Assembly: GCA_016742275.1 (NCBI GenBank)
Contig: JACVCD010000020.1
Span: 36,886 to 100,885, forward strand
DNA: 64,000 bases
Direction of reading: 5' to 3'
From: Gemmatimonadaceae bacterium
GTDB taxonomy: Bacteria; Gemmatimonadota; Gemmatimonadetes; Gemmatimonadales; Gemmatimonadaceae
Under the pieces are notes generated by a model. The model worked only from the letters and a program-made list of their open reading frames with translations. It ran no database searches and was not told the origin of the DNA. The stretch's first letter is position 1, and each line of letters starts with the position of its first letter. Positions 24,862-34,467 of the stretch are shown here, piece after piece. The position numbers and the translations under genes are program-made.

Positions 24862-26166
24862 TCAGGACTGCTGCGCACGCTCCATCAGTCGCGCATACAG
24901 CGCATAGTCGGCTCGAACACGATCATCGTCTACCCAATCGGGCTTGACCAAGGCGCCAGCGTCGAGCAACAAGCTCACGATGGTCGGGTAGGCAGCGGCG
25001 GGCTGCTTGTTGTCTACCAACCACGCATGCAATGCCCACACCATGGGTGTGGTGCGGTACTGTCTATCGATCTGGTGCACATTGGCACCGAGAGAAAGCA
25101 ACAGTTGCACGAGCTCGGATTGTCCTGCGTAACTCGACACGTGGAGCGCCGTAGCTCCGTCCCCGTTGGTGGTGTCGACCGACACACCATGGCGAACGAG
25201 CGTGCGAATGGATTCGGCCTGATTGTACCAGCCGGCCATACCGAGCGCTTCGCCCGCTTCTGCGGGGGCTGGTGTTCGATCGCTGAGCACTGCCGCCAAC
25301 ATGTCTGTCTGTCCGACACCGGCAAGTTCCTGCAGATCGAGTGGAATCCCACGCGCGATGCAGAGCGACGCCATATGTGCGGCGGCCTCCGGACACCCGT
25401 TGGCGAGGCACCCTCGCACTGTGCCTGTACCAAACTCTGCCCCCCGCGAAATCAACAGATCGGCGAGAGTGAGCTGAACACCGGCGGCTCGCGGATGTGC
25501 GCTCGTGATGACCAGCCCCAGCGTATCCGCACCGCCACCGTACACATCGCAGGTCGCACGAACATTGGCTCCCGCATCGAGCAGACATGTGGCAATCGCC
25601 ACGATGTTGGATGGCGTCCGCTGCCGATAGTTCTCAACGCCATTTGCCGAAACGTAGTGAAGCAGCGTGGCACCGTGCGCACGATCTGAATGTGCCAGCA
25701 CGAGTGACGCATCGTCACGCAGCAACCGGTTCAGCTCTTCCAGATCGCCACTCACGATGGCATCTACCGCACGTTCAAATCGTGCATATTCGGATCGCTC
25801 CTGTGCCATGGCCTCGAGATGCGCTACGAGCCGTGCCCAACTCGGAAAACCATGCGCGCGTGCCATTACGAACTGTGCCTGGCTTAACGCACCTTGATCA
25901 CCCGACAGTCGCTCGATGGCAAACGCGGCCACATGCTTCGCCGATCGTTCATGGTCGCGAGCGAGAGCGTTGCGTGACACGCTGTCCGGCGCCGTGGTGT
26001 CGGTGCTTTGCATTCGCCACAGTGCTTCGATCCACCGGGTGCTCCAGGCCTCCACTGCCTCCGGGCCGGCCTTATGTGCGCTGACGAGTTCCTTGGCGCG
26101 AGTGCGGTATTGCTCCACCGATGGGCGCGGTGGAAGTGGCAGGACATCCTGCGGGTTCGGATACAT
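24862..26166 (-). CDS. Ankyrin repeat protein
   Basis: 434 residues. After a helical N-terminal part (PSVEQYRTRAKELVSAHKAG, EAVEAWSTRWIEALW) come at least five ankyrin-like units, e.g. RAHGATLLHYVSANGVENYR, CLLDAGANVRATCDVYGG, GDGATALHVSSYAGQSELVQ and LLLSLGANVHQIDRQYR. Ankyrin arrays bind protein partners. The N-terminal type is common in soil bacteria, and no catalytic motif is seen. It stands alone, divergent from the Fpg-like gene. Confidence 0.85.
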   Translation of the reverse strand: MYPNPQDVLPLPPRPSVEQYRTRAKELVSAHKAGPEAVEAWSTRWIEALWRMQSTDTTAPDSVSRNALARDHERSAKHVAAFAIERLSGDQGALSQAQFVMARAHGFPSWARLVAHLEAMAQERSEYARFERAVDAIVSGDLEELNRLLRDDASLVLAHSDRAHGATLLHYVSANGVENYRQRTPSNIVAIATCLLDAGANVRATCDVYGGGADTLGLVITSAHPRAAGVQLTLADLLISRGAEFGTGTVRGCLANGCPEAAAHMASLCIARGIPLDLQELAGVGQTDMLAAVLSDRTPAPAEAGEALGMAGWYNQAESIRTLVRHGVSVDTTNGDGATALHVSSYAGQSELVQLLLSLGANVHQIDRQYRTTPMVWALHAWLVDNKQPAAAYPTIVSLLLDAGALVKPDWVDDDRVRADYALYARLMERAQQS

Positions 26167-26396
26167 GCGAATCTCCTTTCATCGCGCCCGGAGTCCGCAC
26201 TGATCGGGCTGAAAGAAGGTTCGGATGACGACCTTCCGGTGTGGGTGGGCACGGCCCTTTTCGCGGACTGAATGCGCCCCTCGCGCACCAAAATGCTAAC
26301 GCCTTTTGTGATGGGCTGCCACTATCGTGACCTGCCAACTTCCCTCATAGATGCAGTGGACTGGCCGAGCAGACGTCCGCAGCACAGCATATCCGA

Positions 26397-27281
26397 ATGC
26401 CGGAACTCCCCGACATCACGCTCTATGTGGAGCATCTGAATCGCAGTGTCGTGAATCACGCACCGGTGATGGTACGTGTGCACAACCCATTTGTGCTGCG
26501 ATCGGTGGAGCCGCCGCTCTCGAACTTTGAGGGACGCTCAATTCTGCGCGCAGACAGGCTTGGCAAGCGCATCGTGCTGGTGTTCGCCGAGGAGCACTAT
26601 CTCGTGGTGCATCTCATGATTGCCGGGCGTTTGCGGTGGCGTCCGCCGGGGAAGAAAATTGCCGGGAAGTTGGCGCTGGCCAGTCTGGAGTTTGCGCATG
26701 GTACGCTTTTTCTCACGGAAGCAGGCACCAAGCGCCGTGCATCACTTCACGCGGTGAAGGGGCAGGGTAGCCTCGCTGCTTTTGATCGTGGTGGACTCGA
26801 GCCGCTGATCTGTACTGTGGAGCAGTTCGCGGAAGTACTGCGCCGAGAGAATCACACCATCAAGCGCACCCTCACCGATCCGCGTCTCATGAGCGGGATT
26901 GGCAATGCGTACTCGGACGAGATTTTGCACGCAGCTGGCCTATCTCCACTGATACTGACCAGCAAGTTACGCGACACAGACATCGCGGCGCTGCACACAG
27001 CGATGCAGCGTACGCTGCAGTCGTGGACCGACCGTCTTAGAGAATCCACACCTGAGTTCCCCGAGACGGTTACGGCATTTCATGATGAAATGGCCGTGCA
27101 TGGGCGCTTCGGTCTGCCATGTCCAGTGTGTCAGTCGCCCGTTCAGCGTATACGGTACGCGGACAACGAAACCAACTACTGTGTGACATGCCAAACGGGC
27201 GGACGCGTGCTGGCGGACAGAAGCCTCTCACGGTTGCTCAAATCCGACTTTCCGCGTACGCTCGAAGAATTCGCTGACTGA
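26397..27281 (+). CDS. Fpg/Nei-family DNA glycosylase, divergent
   Basis: 294 residues with the Fpg/Nei plan: N-terminus MPELPDITLYVEHL with catalytic Pro2/Glu3, H2TH region RLMSGIGNAYSDEILHAAGL, and a C4 zinc finger CPVCQSPVQR...NYCVTCQTGG followed by a ~25-residue tail. Compared with mutM at 10.7 kb, residue 6 is Asp instead of Glu and the segment after the finger is longer, so substrate range probably differs. It likely acts on oxidised bases; assignment within the family is open. Confidence 0.85.
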   Translation: MPELPDITLYVEHLNRSVVNHAPVMVRVHNPFVLRSVEPPLSNFEGRSILRADRLGKRIVLVFAEEHYLVVHLMIAGRLRWRPPGKKIAGKLALASLEFAHGTLFLTEAGTKRRASLHAVKGQGSLAAFDRGGLEPLICTVEQFAEVLRRENHTIKRTLTDPRLMSGIGNAYSDEILHAAGLSPLILTSKLRDTDIAALHTAMQRTLQSWTDRLRESTPEFPETVTAFHDEMAVHGRFGLPCPVCQSPVQRIRYADNETNYCVTCQTGGRVLADRSLSRLLKSDFPRTLEEFAD

Positions 27282-27307
27282 CTCAAACACTGCACACTGT
27301 GGCCGAC

Positions 27308-27607
27308 ATGACTTCCACACCCGATCCTGTTCACCACGAGGAAGACGGTCATCGCGGCCGCTTCTTCATCGCCCGCGATGGGAAGTGGGTCGCCAAAATG
27401 ACGTACAGCCGTGGTCGGCCGGATCTCATCATCATCGACCACACCGAGGTCGATCCGGCCTTCGGAGGCCAGGGGCTGGGCCAGGCGCTCCTGGCGGGCG
27501 TGGTGGACTGGGCACGGGCGTCGGGGACCAAGCTGATGGCCACGTGCCCATTTGCGACCGCTCAGTTCGCCCGCGATCCGGAGCGGTACAAGGACCTGTT
27601 GCTCTGA
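27308..27607 (+). CDS. GNAT-like N-acetyltransferase (YjdJ/Yjdj type)
   Basis: A short (99-residue) acetyltransferase-like domain with acetyl-CoA loop VDPAFGGQGLGQALLAG, preceded by RPDLIIIDHT and followed by CPFATAQFARDPERYKDL. This small family (N-acetyltransferase type 'YjdJ', related to the human GTLF3B/NATD1 fold) has no firmly known substrate. A GTG at 27299 is an alternative start. It lies 50 bases before prfC. Confidence 0.8.
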   Translation: MTSTPDPVHHEEDGHRGRFFIARDGKWVAKMTYSRGRPDLIIIDHTEVDPAFGGQGLGQALLAGVVDWARASGTKLMATCPFATAQFARDPERYKDLLL

Positions 27608-27657
27608 CCTCGGTCTGGCGTGCCACTGCCTTCCAGCCCTGACTATCTTTCAGGGCT

Positions 27658-29298
27658 ATGACCGATGCAGTGACCCCGACCGAACCCGGCGCCAGCGGCG
27701 AGCCGGTGGATCACTCGCGCCTTGAGCGCGAGATCTCACGTCGTCGCACGTTTGCCATCATTTCGCACCCCGACGCCGGTAAGACGACGCTCACCGAAAA
27801 GTTGCTGCTGTACGGTGGCGCCATTCACCTGGCCGGATCCGTCAAGGCTCGCCGCGCCACGCGGCACGCCACCTCGGACTGGATGAAGCTGGAGCAGGAG
27901 CGCGGTATCTCGGTCACGAGCTCGGTGCTGCAGTTCGAGTTCCTTGGCTATCAGCTCAATCTGCTCGATACGCCGGGTCACGAAGACTTCTCCGAAGACA
28001 CCTATCGCACGCTCGTTGCCGCTGATAGCGCCATCATGCTGCTCGACAATCGTCGTGGCGTGGAAGAGCGCACACGGCAGCTATTCGATGTGTGCAAGAT
28101 GCGTCGCACGCCGATCTTCACCCTGGTCAACAAGTGCGATCGGCACGGTGAAGATCCACTCAAGCTCATTCAGGACGTCGAAGCCGATCTTGGCATCGAC
28201 TGTTTCGCGGCGACCTGGCCGGTGTTCGAGAGCGACACGTTTGTCGGCGTATACGATCGCCTGAAGCGTGAAGTGCACTTGTTCGAACGCAGTGGTGATC
28301 GTGGTGCAACGCGTGCCGATGACACTATCATCGGCATCGACGATCCCAAGCTCATCGACGAGATGGGTGAGAGTGCCTTCGATCGTCTCATGACTGATAT
28401 CGAACTGCTCGATGCCGCTGGACATGAGTACGATCATCAGCGGGTGATCGACGGAGCGCTGACGCCGGTGTTCTTTGGCTCGGCGCTTACCAACTTTGGT
28501 ATCGAGCCATTCCTGCGCGAATTCCTCGAGCTGGCGCCTTCACCTGGACCGCGCGATTCCAATCTCGGCCCCGTTGAACCCACGCGCGATGACTTTACGG
28601 GCTTTGTGTTCAAGATCCAGGCGAACATGGATCCGAAGCACCGCGATCGCGTCGCATTTCTGCGCGTGGTGTCCGGGCACTTCGAAGCCAACATGCAGGT
28701 GGTGCATCAGCGCACGGGCAAACCCATGCGACTGGCTGCACCGCAGCAATTCATGGCGCGCGATCGTGTCGCCATTGAAGAAGCATGGCCAGGCGATGTG
28801 ATCGGTGTCATGGATCGCGGCAATCTGCGCATCGGTGATACGCTTGGTGGCGACGGTAAGCTCGAATTTCAGGGAATTCCGCGTTTCGCACCCGAGCATT
28901 TTGCGCGCGCAACGCCAGCCGATCCGATGAAGCGCAAGCAGTTCGACATCGGTTTGCGTCAGCTTACCGAAGAAGGCGCTGCGCAGGTGTTCTTTGCCGA
29001 AACGAGTGCCGGCTCACAGCCCATCGTGGGTGCTGTTGGTCAGCTGCAGTTCGATGTTATGGCATTTCGCCTGGAGTACGAGTATTCAGCGCCATGCAAA
29101 TTCGAAAAGATGAGCTACCGGTGGCCGCGCTGGCTCACGGGTCCGGCCAAGGACGTCGAGAAGGTGGCCACGGGGCTTGGTCGCATGAAAGTGTACGACC
29201 ACAAGGGCAATATCGTCGTGCTCTTTCAGGATCAGTGGGCGCTGCGGCGTGCACTGCAGCACGAGACCAGTGTGCAGTTCCACGAGACTGCGCCGTAA
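27658..29298 (+). CDS. prfC: Peptide chain release factor 3
   Basis: A 546-residue translational GTPase with G1 SHPDAGKTTLTEKLLLYGG, G3 DTPGHEDFSEDT and G4 NKCDR, plus domain II and the C-terminal RF3 domain (FDVMAFRLEYEYSAPCKFE). RF3 recycles RF1/RF2 from the ribosome after termination. The length and the absence of an EF-G domain V support RF3 over EF-G. The ATG at 27658 follows the acetyltransferase gene by 50 bases; a hairpin terminator follows. Confidence 0.95.
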   Translation: MTDAVTPTEPGASGEPVDHSRLEREISRRRTFAIISHPDAGKTTLTEKLLLYGGAIHLAGSVKARRATRHATSDWMKLEQERGISVTSSVLQFEFLGYQLNLLDTPGHEDFSEDTYRTLVAADSAIMLLDNRRGVEERTRQLFDVCKMRRTPIFTLVNKCDRHGEDPLKLIQDVEADLGIDCFAATWPVFESDTFVGVYDRLKREVHLFERSGDRGATRADDTIIGIDDPKLIDEMGESAFDRLMTDIELLDAAGHEYDHQRVIDGALTPVFFGSALTNFGIEPFLREFLELAPSPGPRDSNLGPVEPTRDDFTGFVFKIQANMDPKHRDRVAFLRVVSGHFEANMQVVHQRTGKPMRLAAPQQFMARDRVAIEEAWPGDVIGVMDRGNLRIGDTLGGDGKLEFQGIPRFAPEHFARATPADPMKRKQFDIGLRQLTEEGAAQVFFAETSAGSQPIVGAVGQLQFDVMAFRLEYEYSAPCKFEKMSYRWPRWLTGPAKDVEKVATGLGRMKVYDHKGNIVVLFQDQWALRRALQHETSVQFHETAP

Positions 29299-29310
29299 GA
29301 CACCGATCAA

Positions 29311-29393
29311 CTCAATACCAAAAACCTGAACCCACGACCCGAAACTGATCAGTTCCGAGTCGTGGGTTCGAGTTTTGAGTCCTGAGTTTTTTC
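29311..29393. terminator. Bidirectional terminator in a long palindrome
   Basis: GAACCCACGAC (29328-29338) pairs with GTCGTGGGTTC (29359-29369). Inside is AACTGATCAGTT (29343-29354), and outside CTCAATACCAAAA pairs loosely with TTTTGAGTCCTGAG. A six-T run follows at 29387-29392. It lies between the convergent ends of prfC and the coiled-coil protein gene. Confidence 0.85.
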
Positions 29394-30971
29394 TTACGCC
29401 GTCGGCTTCGGGATCGTGTCGATCTGGCGTCCGACATGGCCGATGACGAAACCACCGTCTTCGGTGCTGGCGAAGTAGATGCGCAGGCAGGTGATCGGGT
29501 TGCTGCCCTTACGGAGCTGGTCCGCGCACTCGACTTCACGATCGCCATCGCGGAAGATGTACGGCGTCTTGCGCGTGGGGTCGTTCGGGCCCGGCGAGTA
29601 ATCCACGCCGAGGTCGGCAAACACTTCACCGAGCGGACGGCTGAGGGCGCGATCCTGACGGCGACGGCCGACTTCTCCGAGCGCCTTAAGATATGACCAC
29701 GCCGTATCCGGATCGGGGAACTCCGATTCGCGTGAAGACGCGATCGCCGACGGGAGGATACGCAGAGCGTCGCTATAGAGGGCCTGTGCACGCTCCACAG
29801 CCTCAAGTACCGACTGCGGGGCATCGCTGGCCGGCTTCGCGATCGGCTGACGTTCCTTGATGGCGGCCAGTGTCGTGCGAAGTGAGCGAGCTGAGGACTT
29901 TTCCTGCTCGAGCAGCTGGCGGGACTCACCAAGACGCTCACGCGTGCGGGCGAGTTCACCCTCAGCGGCGCGAACCGCCTCCTCGAGCTGACGCACGAGG
30001 GCGATCATCTGCGTCTTGTCCATCTCCACACCCGACTCGGCCGCGGCCAAGGCCTCGGTTGCGTCCGGGCGCTTGCTGTAGGCCGCCGCGCGCATATCGC
30101 GCAGAGTGTCAGCAATGGCGGGGTCGGAGAAGGGACGCTGCACCGACACTTCGGCCAGGCGCTGGACCAGTCGGCGACGCTCGCCCGGCAGCGCGAGTGC
30201 ACGAGCCAGAACCAGCGGATGCTGGAACGGGTCGGACTCGAGCGTGAAGCCGGGGAGGTAGGCACGGGCCGAACCCAGGAAGACCGAGCGGGCATGGCCA
30301 CCAACCGCGTCCGACAAGGCAAACGTGTCGGAGTGACGGAGTTGGAAGCAGAGTCCAAGACCGAACATCTCGCTGGCGAACTGCTCAGGCGGCAACACGT
30401 AGCCACCGTCCGGCAATTCGGTCAGGAGCAGGACCGGCATGGTGCGGGCGGGATCCGACAGCACGAACCGGACGAACGCGTCGAGCGTGCCGGCTTCGAG
30501 CTGCGTCGGGACCCGCTGCAGCGGACCGTCGTTGGACACCAGCGTGAACGCGGCATCGAGCTCGGTCAGGAGACGGGGCGGGCGGACTGGCGGCGGAGCG
30601 CCGTTCGGCGAACCACCTTCGGTGCCCACTCGGATGTTGACCTGGCGCTGAATCACGCCGGCCGCCGATGTGGTTCCCACGTAGGTCACATGCGTGGACC
30701 ATTGGAGGGAACGATCGAGCGGATCGGGCGCGTGCACCACGATGTCCGCCAACGCCGAGCCTTCATGGCGGAATGGGGCCCACCGGAGGATACGGCCGCC
30801 ATCCAACGTATGGTTGGACGGGGAGTCCCATGAGAGCTGCTGCCCGTGATCAAGTCCGAGCCACGCCACACAGGCGGCCAGGAAGGCAGAGTCAGCTTCT
30901 GTCGCCGCAGAGCGCGGCGTCAGTTCGAAGTGAAGCGCAAGACGTGGTTGCACGGTGGTGTTGATTGACAT
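29394..30971 (-). CDS. Unknown multidomain protein with central coiled coil
   Basis: 525 residues. The N-terminal ~110 residues are beta-rich (LHFELTPRSAATEADSAFLA). Residues ~150-260 hold a region reading PVLLLTELPDGGYVLPPEQF, ARAYLPGFTLESDPFQHPLV, which recalls, from memory only, a domain in uncharacterised proteins with a conserved GAVRxYxPGF pattern. A charged coiled coil follows (~330-385, RQLEEAVRAAEGELARTRER). The C-terminal ~90 residues contain DGDREVECADQLRKG and CLRIYFASTEDGGFVIGHVG, a compact module found elsewhere at protein C-termini. No catalytic residues can be assigned; the architecture suggests a sensor joined to an effector module. The start at 30971 lies 60 bases from the divergent dtd gene. 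Confidence 0.6.
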   Translation of the reverse strand: MSINTTVQPRLALHFELTPRSAATEADSAFLAACVAWLGLDHGQQLSWDSPSNHTLDGGRILRWAPFRHEGSALADIVVHAPDPLDRSLQWSTHVTYVGTTSAAGVIQRQVNIRVGTEGGSPNGAPPPVRPPRLLTELDAAFTLVSNDGPLQRVPTQLEAGTLDAFVRFVLSDPARTMPVLLLTELPDGGYVLPPEQFASEMFGLGLCFQLRHSDTFALSDAVGGHARSVFLGSARAYLPGFTLESDPFQHPLVLARALALPGERRRLVQRLAEVSVQRPFSDPAIADTLRDMRAAAYSKRPDATEALAAAESGVEMDKTQMIALVRQLEEAVRAAEGELARTRERLGESRQLLEQEKSSARSLRTTLAAIKERQPIAKPASDAPQSVLEAVERAQALYSDALRILPSAIASSRESEFPDPDTAWSYLKALGEVGRRRQDRALSRPLGEVFADLGVDYSPGPNDPTRKTPYIFRDGDREVECADQLRKGSNPITCLRIYFASTEDGGFVIGHVGRQIDTIPKPTA

Positions 30972-31030
30972 TGTCCCTGGCACCCCGACTGGCTTACGCC
31001 TCGGTGCACACAGGTCCAAACTTCAGCGCC

Positions 31031-31507
31031 ATGCGAATACTCCTCCAACGCGTAAAACGCGCCGAAGTGCGCATTCGAGAGAACGAATCAGAACAGCAAC
31101 GAGTGAGCGGCCAGATCGAGCACGGTTTTCTGTTGCTCGTTGGCATCACGCATACGGATACGCAGAACGAGGTCGACTGGTTGACCGACAAGGTACTCGG
31201 TCTTCGCCTTTTTCCGGACGAGACCGGGAAACTTAACCGGGATCTCACGGAAGTTGGCGGGGCGTTACTGGTAGTCTCCCAGTTCACCCTCTATGGCGAT
31301 GCTCGTAAGGGGCGCCGCCCCAGCTTCGGAGAGGCTGCAAAGCCCGAGCATGCCAGTATGCTATATAACCAATTTGTATCCCTTTTGCGCCAGCGGGGCG
31401 CTAAGGTTTCCACGGGGGAATTCGGTGCGATGATGGACGTCGAACTTGTAAATGACGGCCCTGTCACACTATGGCTTGAGCGAGAGGCGGGGGCTGTACA
31501 GGAATAG
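31031..31507 (+). CDS. dtd: D-aminoacyl-tRNA deacylase
   Basis: 158 residues with MRILLQRVKRAEVRI at the start, SQFTLYGDARKGRRPSF and NDGPVTLWLE, the two motifs that form the active site at the dimer interface. Dtd frees tRNAs wrongly charged with D-amino acids or glycine. The frame is open upstream, but the ATG at 31031 is the conserved start. The gene diverges from the coiled-coil protein gene. Confidence 0.95.
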   Translation: MRILLQRVKRAEVRIRENESEQQRVSGQIEHGFLLLVGITHTDTQNEVDWLTDKVLGLRLFPDETGKLNRDLTEVGGALLVVSQFTLYGDARKGRRPSFGEAAKPEHASMLYNQFVSLLRQRGAKVSTGEFGAMMDVELVNDGPVTLWLEREAGAVQE

Positions 31508-31524
31508 GACAGCCCTCAAGGGAT

Positions 31525-32715
31525 CTATCTCAGCGCTTGCTCCAGGTCTGCGATCACATCGGCCACATTTTCGAGGCCAACGCTCACGCGGAGCAGACCA
31601 TCGCCGATCCCAACCGCCTCGCGTTCGGCGGGGGTGAGCTTGCTGTGGGTGGTGGATGCCGGATGTGTCACGATTGTTCGCGTATCGCCAAGATTGGCCG
31701 AATGCGAGCACAGCTGCAGACGGTCGAGTGCACGACGTCCGGCGTCGAGACCGCCAGTGACATTGAGCACAACGATGCCGCCACCTTGCGACATCTGACG
31801 TGTTGCCAGCGCGTATTGCGGATGCGAAGGCAAAAACGGATAGCGAACCGAATCGAGCTTGGCATGTCCTTCAAAATGCGATGCCAACGCCAATGCATTG
31901 GAGCAGTGGCGATCCATGCGAACGGCCAATGTCTCGAGCGATTTGCTGAGCAGCCAGGCATTGAATGCGCTCAGCGCCGGCCCCGTATGGCGTGCAAAGG
32001 ATCGGCAGTCCGCGAGATACTCGCGATCACCAACGATCGCTCCACCAAGCACACGTCCCTGACCATCGATGTACTTGGTGGCGCTGTGCACAACAACTGA
32101 CGCACCAAGTGCAATCGGACGCTGCAGGTATGGCGTGGCGAAACAGTTGTCGACGACGAGTGGAATGCCGCGCGCCCGCGCAAAATTGCCAAGCCATTCG
32201 AGATCGATCAACTCGAGCCCCGGATTACTTGGTGTCTCGATGAAGATCAATCGTGTATTGGGGCGAACGAGACGCTCCCATGACGTGGAGTCAGCCGCAT
32301 CGGCATAATCGAATGACACGCCCCACTTGGGGAGAATACGCGTGAAGATCTGGTGCGTGGAACCGAATAGCGCACGCGAAGCCAGCACATGATCGCCCGC
32401 TGATACGCGCGCCGCGATGGCCGTGAACACTGCCGACATGCCGGACGCCGTTGCGATGCCATCGGCGCCGCCTTCGAGCAAGCACAACTTCTGCACGAAC
32501 TCGTCGGTGTTCGGATTCGCGTAGCGGCTGTAGATGTTGCCCTGGATCTCCTCGGCGAACATGGCACGCGCGTGTTCGGCATCGTCGAATCGAAAACTCG
32601 ACGTGAGATACAGTGGCACCGAATGCTCCCGGTCCGGCGACACCGCATGCTGGGCGCGGATCGCCTGCGTTTCGAAGGTCAACGACGTCGGATCGAAGGA
32701 GGAATCGGTGGACAT
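31525..32715 (-). CDS. metZ: O-succinylhomoserine sulfhydrylase-type PLP enzyme
   Basis: 396 residues of the Cys/Met PLP family: ETQAIRAQHAVSPDREHSVP, YSRYANPNTDEFVQK, DNCFATPYLQRPI, PLP lysine in HSATKYIDGQGRVLGG, and the C-terminal RTIVTHPASTTHSKLTPAER. The DGQGR sequence after the lysine and the overall pattern fit MetZ, which makes homocysteine from O-succinylhomoserine and sulfide. Related activities (O-acetylhomoserine sulfhydrylase) cannot be excluded. It converges with dtd, 17 bases apart. Confidence 0.85.
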   Translation of the reverse strand: MSTDSSFDPTSLTFETQAIRAQHAVSPDREHSVPLYLTSSFRFDDAEHARAMFAEEIQGNIYSRYANPNTDEFVQKLCLLEGGADGIATASGMSAVFTAIAARVSAGDHVLASRALFGSTHQIFTRILPKWGVSFDYADAADSTSWERLVRPNTRLIFIETPSNPGLELIDLEWLGNFARARGIPLVVDNCFATPYLQRPIALGASVVVHSATKYIDGQGRVLGGAIVGDREYLADCRSFARHTGPALSAFNAWLLSKSLETLAVRMDRHCSNALALASHFEGHAKLDSVRYPFLPSHPQYALATRQMSQGGGIVVLNVTGGLDAGRRALDRLQLCSHSANLGDTRTIVTHPASTTHSKLTPAEREAVGIGDGLLRVSVGLENVADVIADLEQALR

Positions 32716-32772
32716 GGGCGGTGGCTCGGGAGGGCGGGTGCACCATGCGCCCGCTGCGGATAAACTTAGCGT

Positions 32773-33378
32773 ATGCCTTCAAGCCCAACGCCCGTTCGTG
32801 TCATTCTCGCGTCGCAGTCACCGCGCCGTCGGGAACTGCTCAATCTCATTGGCATTGTCCATGAGGTGTCTCCCGCCGACATCGACGAGTCGGTGTGGCC
32901 CGGTGAGGCTCCGGTGCCGCATTGTGAACGACTGGCGCGCGGCAAGGCACAGGCGTTGGCGGACCTTCACGCGGACGCGATGGTTGTAGGCTCAGACACG
33001 ATCGTGGTGGTAGATGGAGACATTCTCGGCAAGCCACGTGATCGCGCCGAAGCCATTGCCATGTTGACGCGGCTCTCTGGACGCGTGCACCTCGTGCATA
33101 CCGCGGTTGCTGTCGCGCATGACGGTGTGGTGCAGTCTGGCGTGGAAACCGTGCACGTCACGTTCCGCACGCTTACTGGGCAACAGATTGCCGCCTATGT
33201 GGACACCGGCGAGCCAATGGATAAAGCCGGCGCGTATGGCATTCAGGGCTTTGGCGCTACGCTCGTCGAGCGCGTCGACGGTGACTACTTCGCAGTCATG
33301 GGACTACCGCTCGGCCGTCTGGTCGGTCTCGTGCGTGACTTAGGGTTCCACTACGAATTCGGCCCCATCAGTCGCTGA
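32773..33378 (+). CDS. maf: Maf-like nucleoside triphosphate pyrophosphatase
   Basis: 201 residues with the Maf start VILASQSPRRRELLNLIGI, VGSDTIVVVDGDILGKP and the KAGAYGIQGFGATLVERVDG block. Maf enzymes hydrolyse dTTP/UTP and modified nucleotides to their monophosphates, which limits incorporation of faulty bases. Its stop lies next to the convergent glycosyltransferase stop, one base apart. Confidence 0.93.
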   Translation: MPSSPTPVRVILASQSPRRRELLNLIGIVHEVSPADIDESVWPGEAPVPHCERLARGKAQALADLHADAMVVGSDTIVVVDGDILGKPRDRAEAIAMLTRLSGRVHLVHTAVAVAHDGVVQSGVETVHVTFRTLTGQQIAAYVDTGEPMDKAGAYGIQGFGATLVERVDGDYFAVMGLPLGRLVGLVRDLGFHYEFGPISR

Positions 33379-34455
33379 TCAGCGGCTAATCAGACCACGC
33401 GCCGTCAACTGCGCGAGACGTGTATCCGCGTAGTGCGTACGCCAGTGTGCGAGACGCTGCACCACGTCATCGACGGTAATGCGGGGCAGACGATCCAGTC
33501 GATAGGTCATATCCAACGGGTAGTCTTCGCCCGGATCGCCATAGGCGTCGATCATGAGATCGTGTGCAAAATCGTACGGTCCGACGCGCTTGGGGTTGGT
33601 ATAGCCAAGCAACGAAATGACCGGCGTGCGAAGTGCGACCGCGAGATGGAGCGGACCTGTATCGGGTGACAGCGCGACAGCAGCACCGTCGAGAATGGCC
33701 GACAGCTTTCTGAGCCCGCTACCCAATGCGGAGTGCGCCATCGGCGCGCGCTGCAGAATGATGCTTTCGGCGGCGACTTCGCGCGGTGATTTGCCTCCGA
33801 CTAACACGGGCTGGAGACCGTACTCGTTCCAGAGCACATGGCATACATCTGCCCAGCGCTCCGGCATCCAGTCCTTGGCAGGCTTGCTGGTGGCTACGAC
33901 GATCGGTGCAATGGGGCGATCGAACTGCGCGAGAAAATCGCGTTGCCAGCTGCGCTCTTCGTCGTTCCACGGGCCGAGTGTCCACTCAGGCGCTCCATGC
34001 GGCACTGCCAGGGCATCGAGGAATTCGAAGTACTGATCCTGGACGTGCTGGCCCGCGTGCGGCGCGATACGGTGCGTGGTAAACAACCAATTCGCATCTC
34101 GCGCACGCTCACGATCGAAACCCAGTTTGATGGGTGCGCGCGTAAAACCGGTAATGAGACCGGCCTTGAAGTACACTTGCAAGCCCAGCACGACATCGAA
34201 CGGACGAGACGCCAAAGCCGAGCGTGTTTCGAGGAAGCCACGCCAGCCTTTGCTGCGATCGAATAGCACGATGTCATCAACCAATGGGTGACCGCGCACC
34301 AACGTCGCTGGCCCCGGTTGCAGCACCCAGGAGATGCGGGAAGTTGGCGCATGCGCCTTGAGCGCGTGGATGATGGGCATCACGTGCACCGCATCACCTA
34401 CGGCACTCATCATCACGATGCCGATGCGATCGAGTCGGAATGGAGGAAGAGACAT
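33379..34455 (-). CDS. Glycosyltransferase family 9 (heptosyltransferase-type)
   Basis: 358 residues with the GT9 start RIGIVMMSAVGDAVHVMPII, the middle FDVVLGLQVYFKAGLITG, and the nucleotide-sugar region SALGSGLRKLSAILDGAAVA-LSPDTGPLHLAVALRTP, which contains the family's D-T-G-P-x-H signature. GT9 enzymes add heptose or related sugars to lipopolysaccharide core. The gene lies just downstream of a KdkA-like kinase gene, which supports an outer-membrane glycolipid role. The sugar is unknown. Confidence 0.85.
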   Translation of the reverse strand: MSLPPFRLDRIGIVMMSAVGDAVHVMPIIHALKAHAPTSRISWVLQPGPATLVRGHPLVDDIVLFDRSKGWRGFLETRSALASRPFDVVLGLQVYFKAGLITGFTRAPIKLGFDRERARDANWLFTTHRIAPHAGQHVQDQYFEFLDALAVPHGAPEWTLGPWNDEERSWQRDFLAQFDRPIAPIVVATSKPAKDWMPERWADVCHVLWNEYGLQPVLVGGKSPREVAAESIILQRAPMAHSALGSGLRKLSAILDGAAVALSPDTGPLHLAVALRTPVISLLGYTNPKRVGPYDFAHDLMIDAYGDPGEDYPLDMTYRLDRLPRITVDDVVQRLAHWRTHYADTRLAQLTARGLISR

Positions 34456-34467
34456 GTTTCCGATCGC

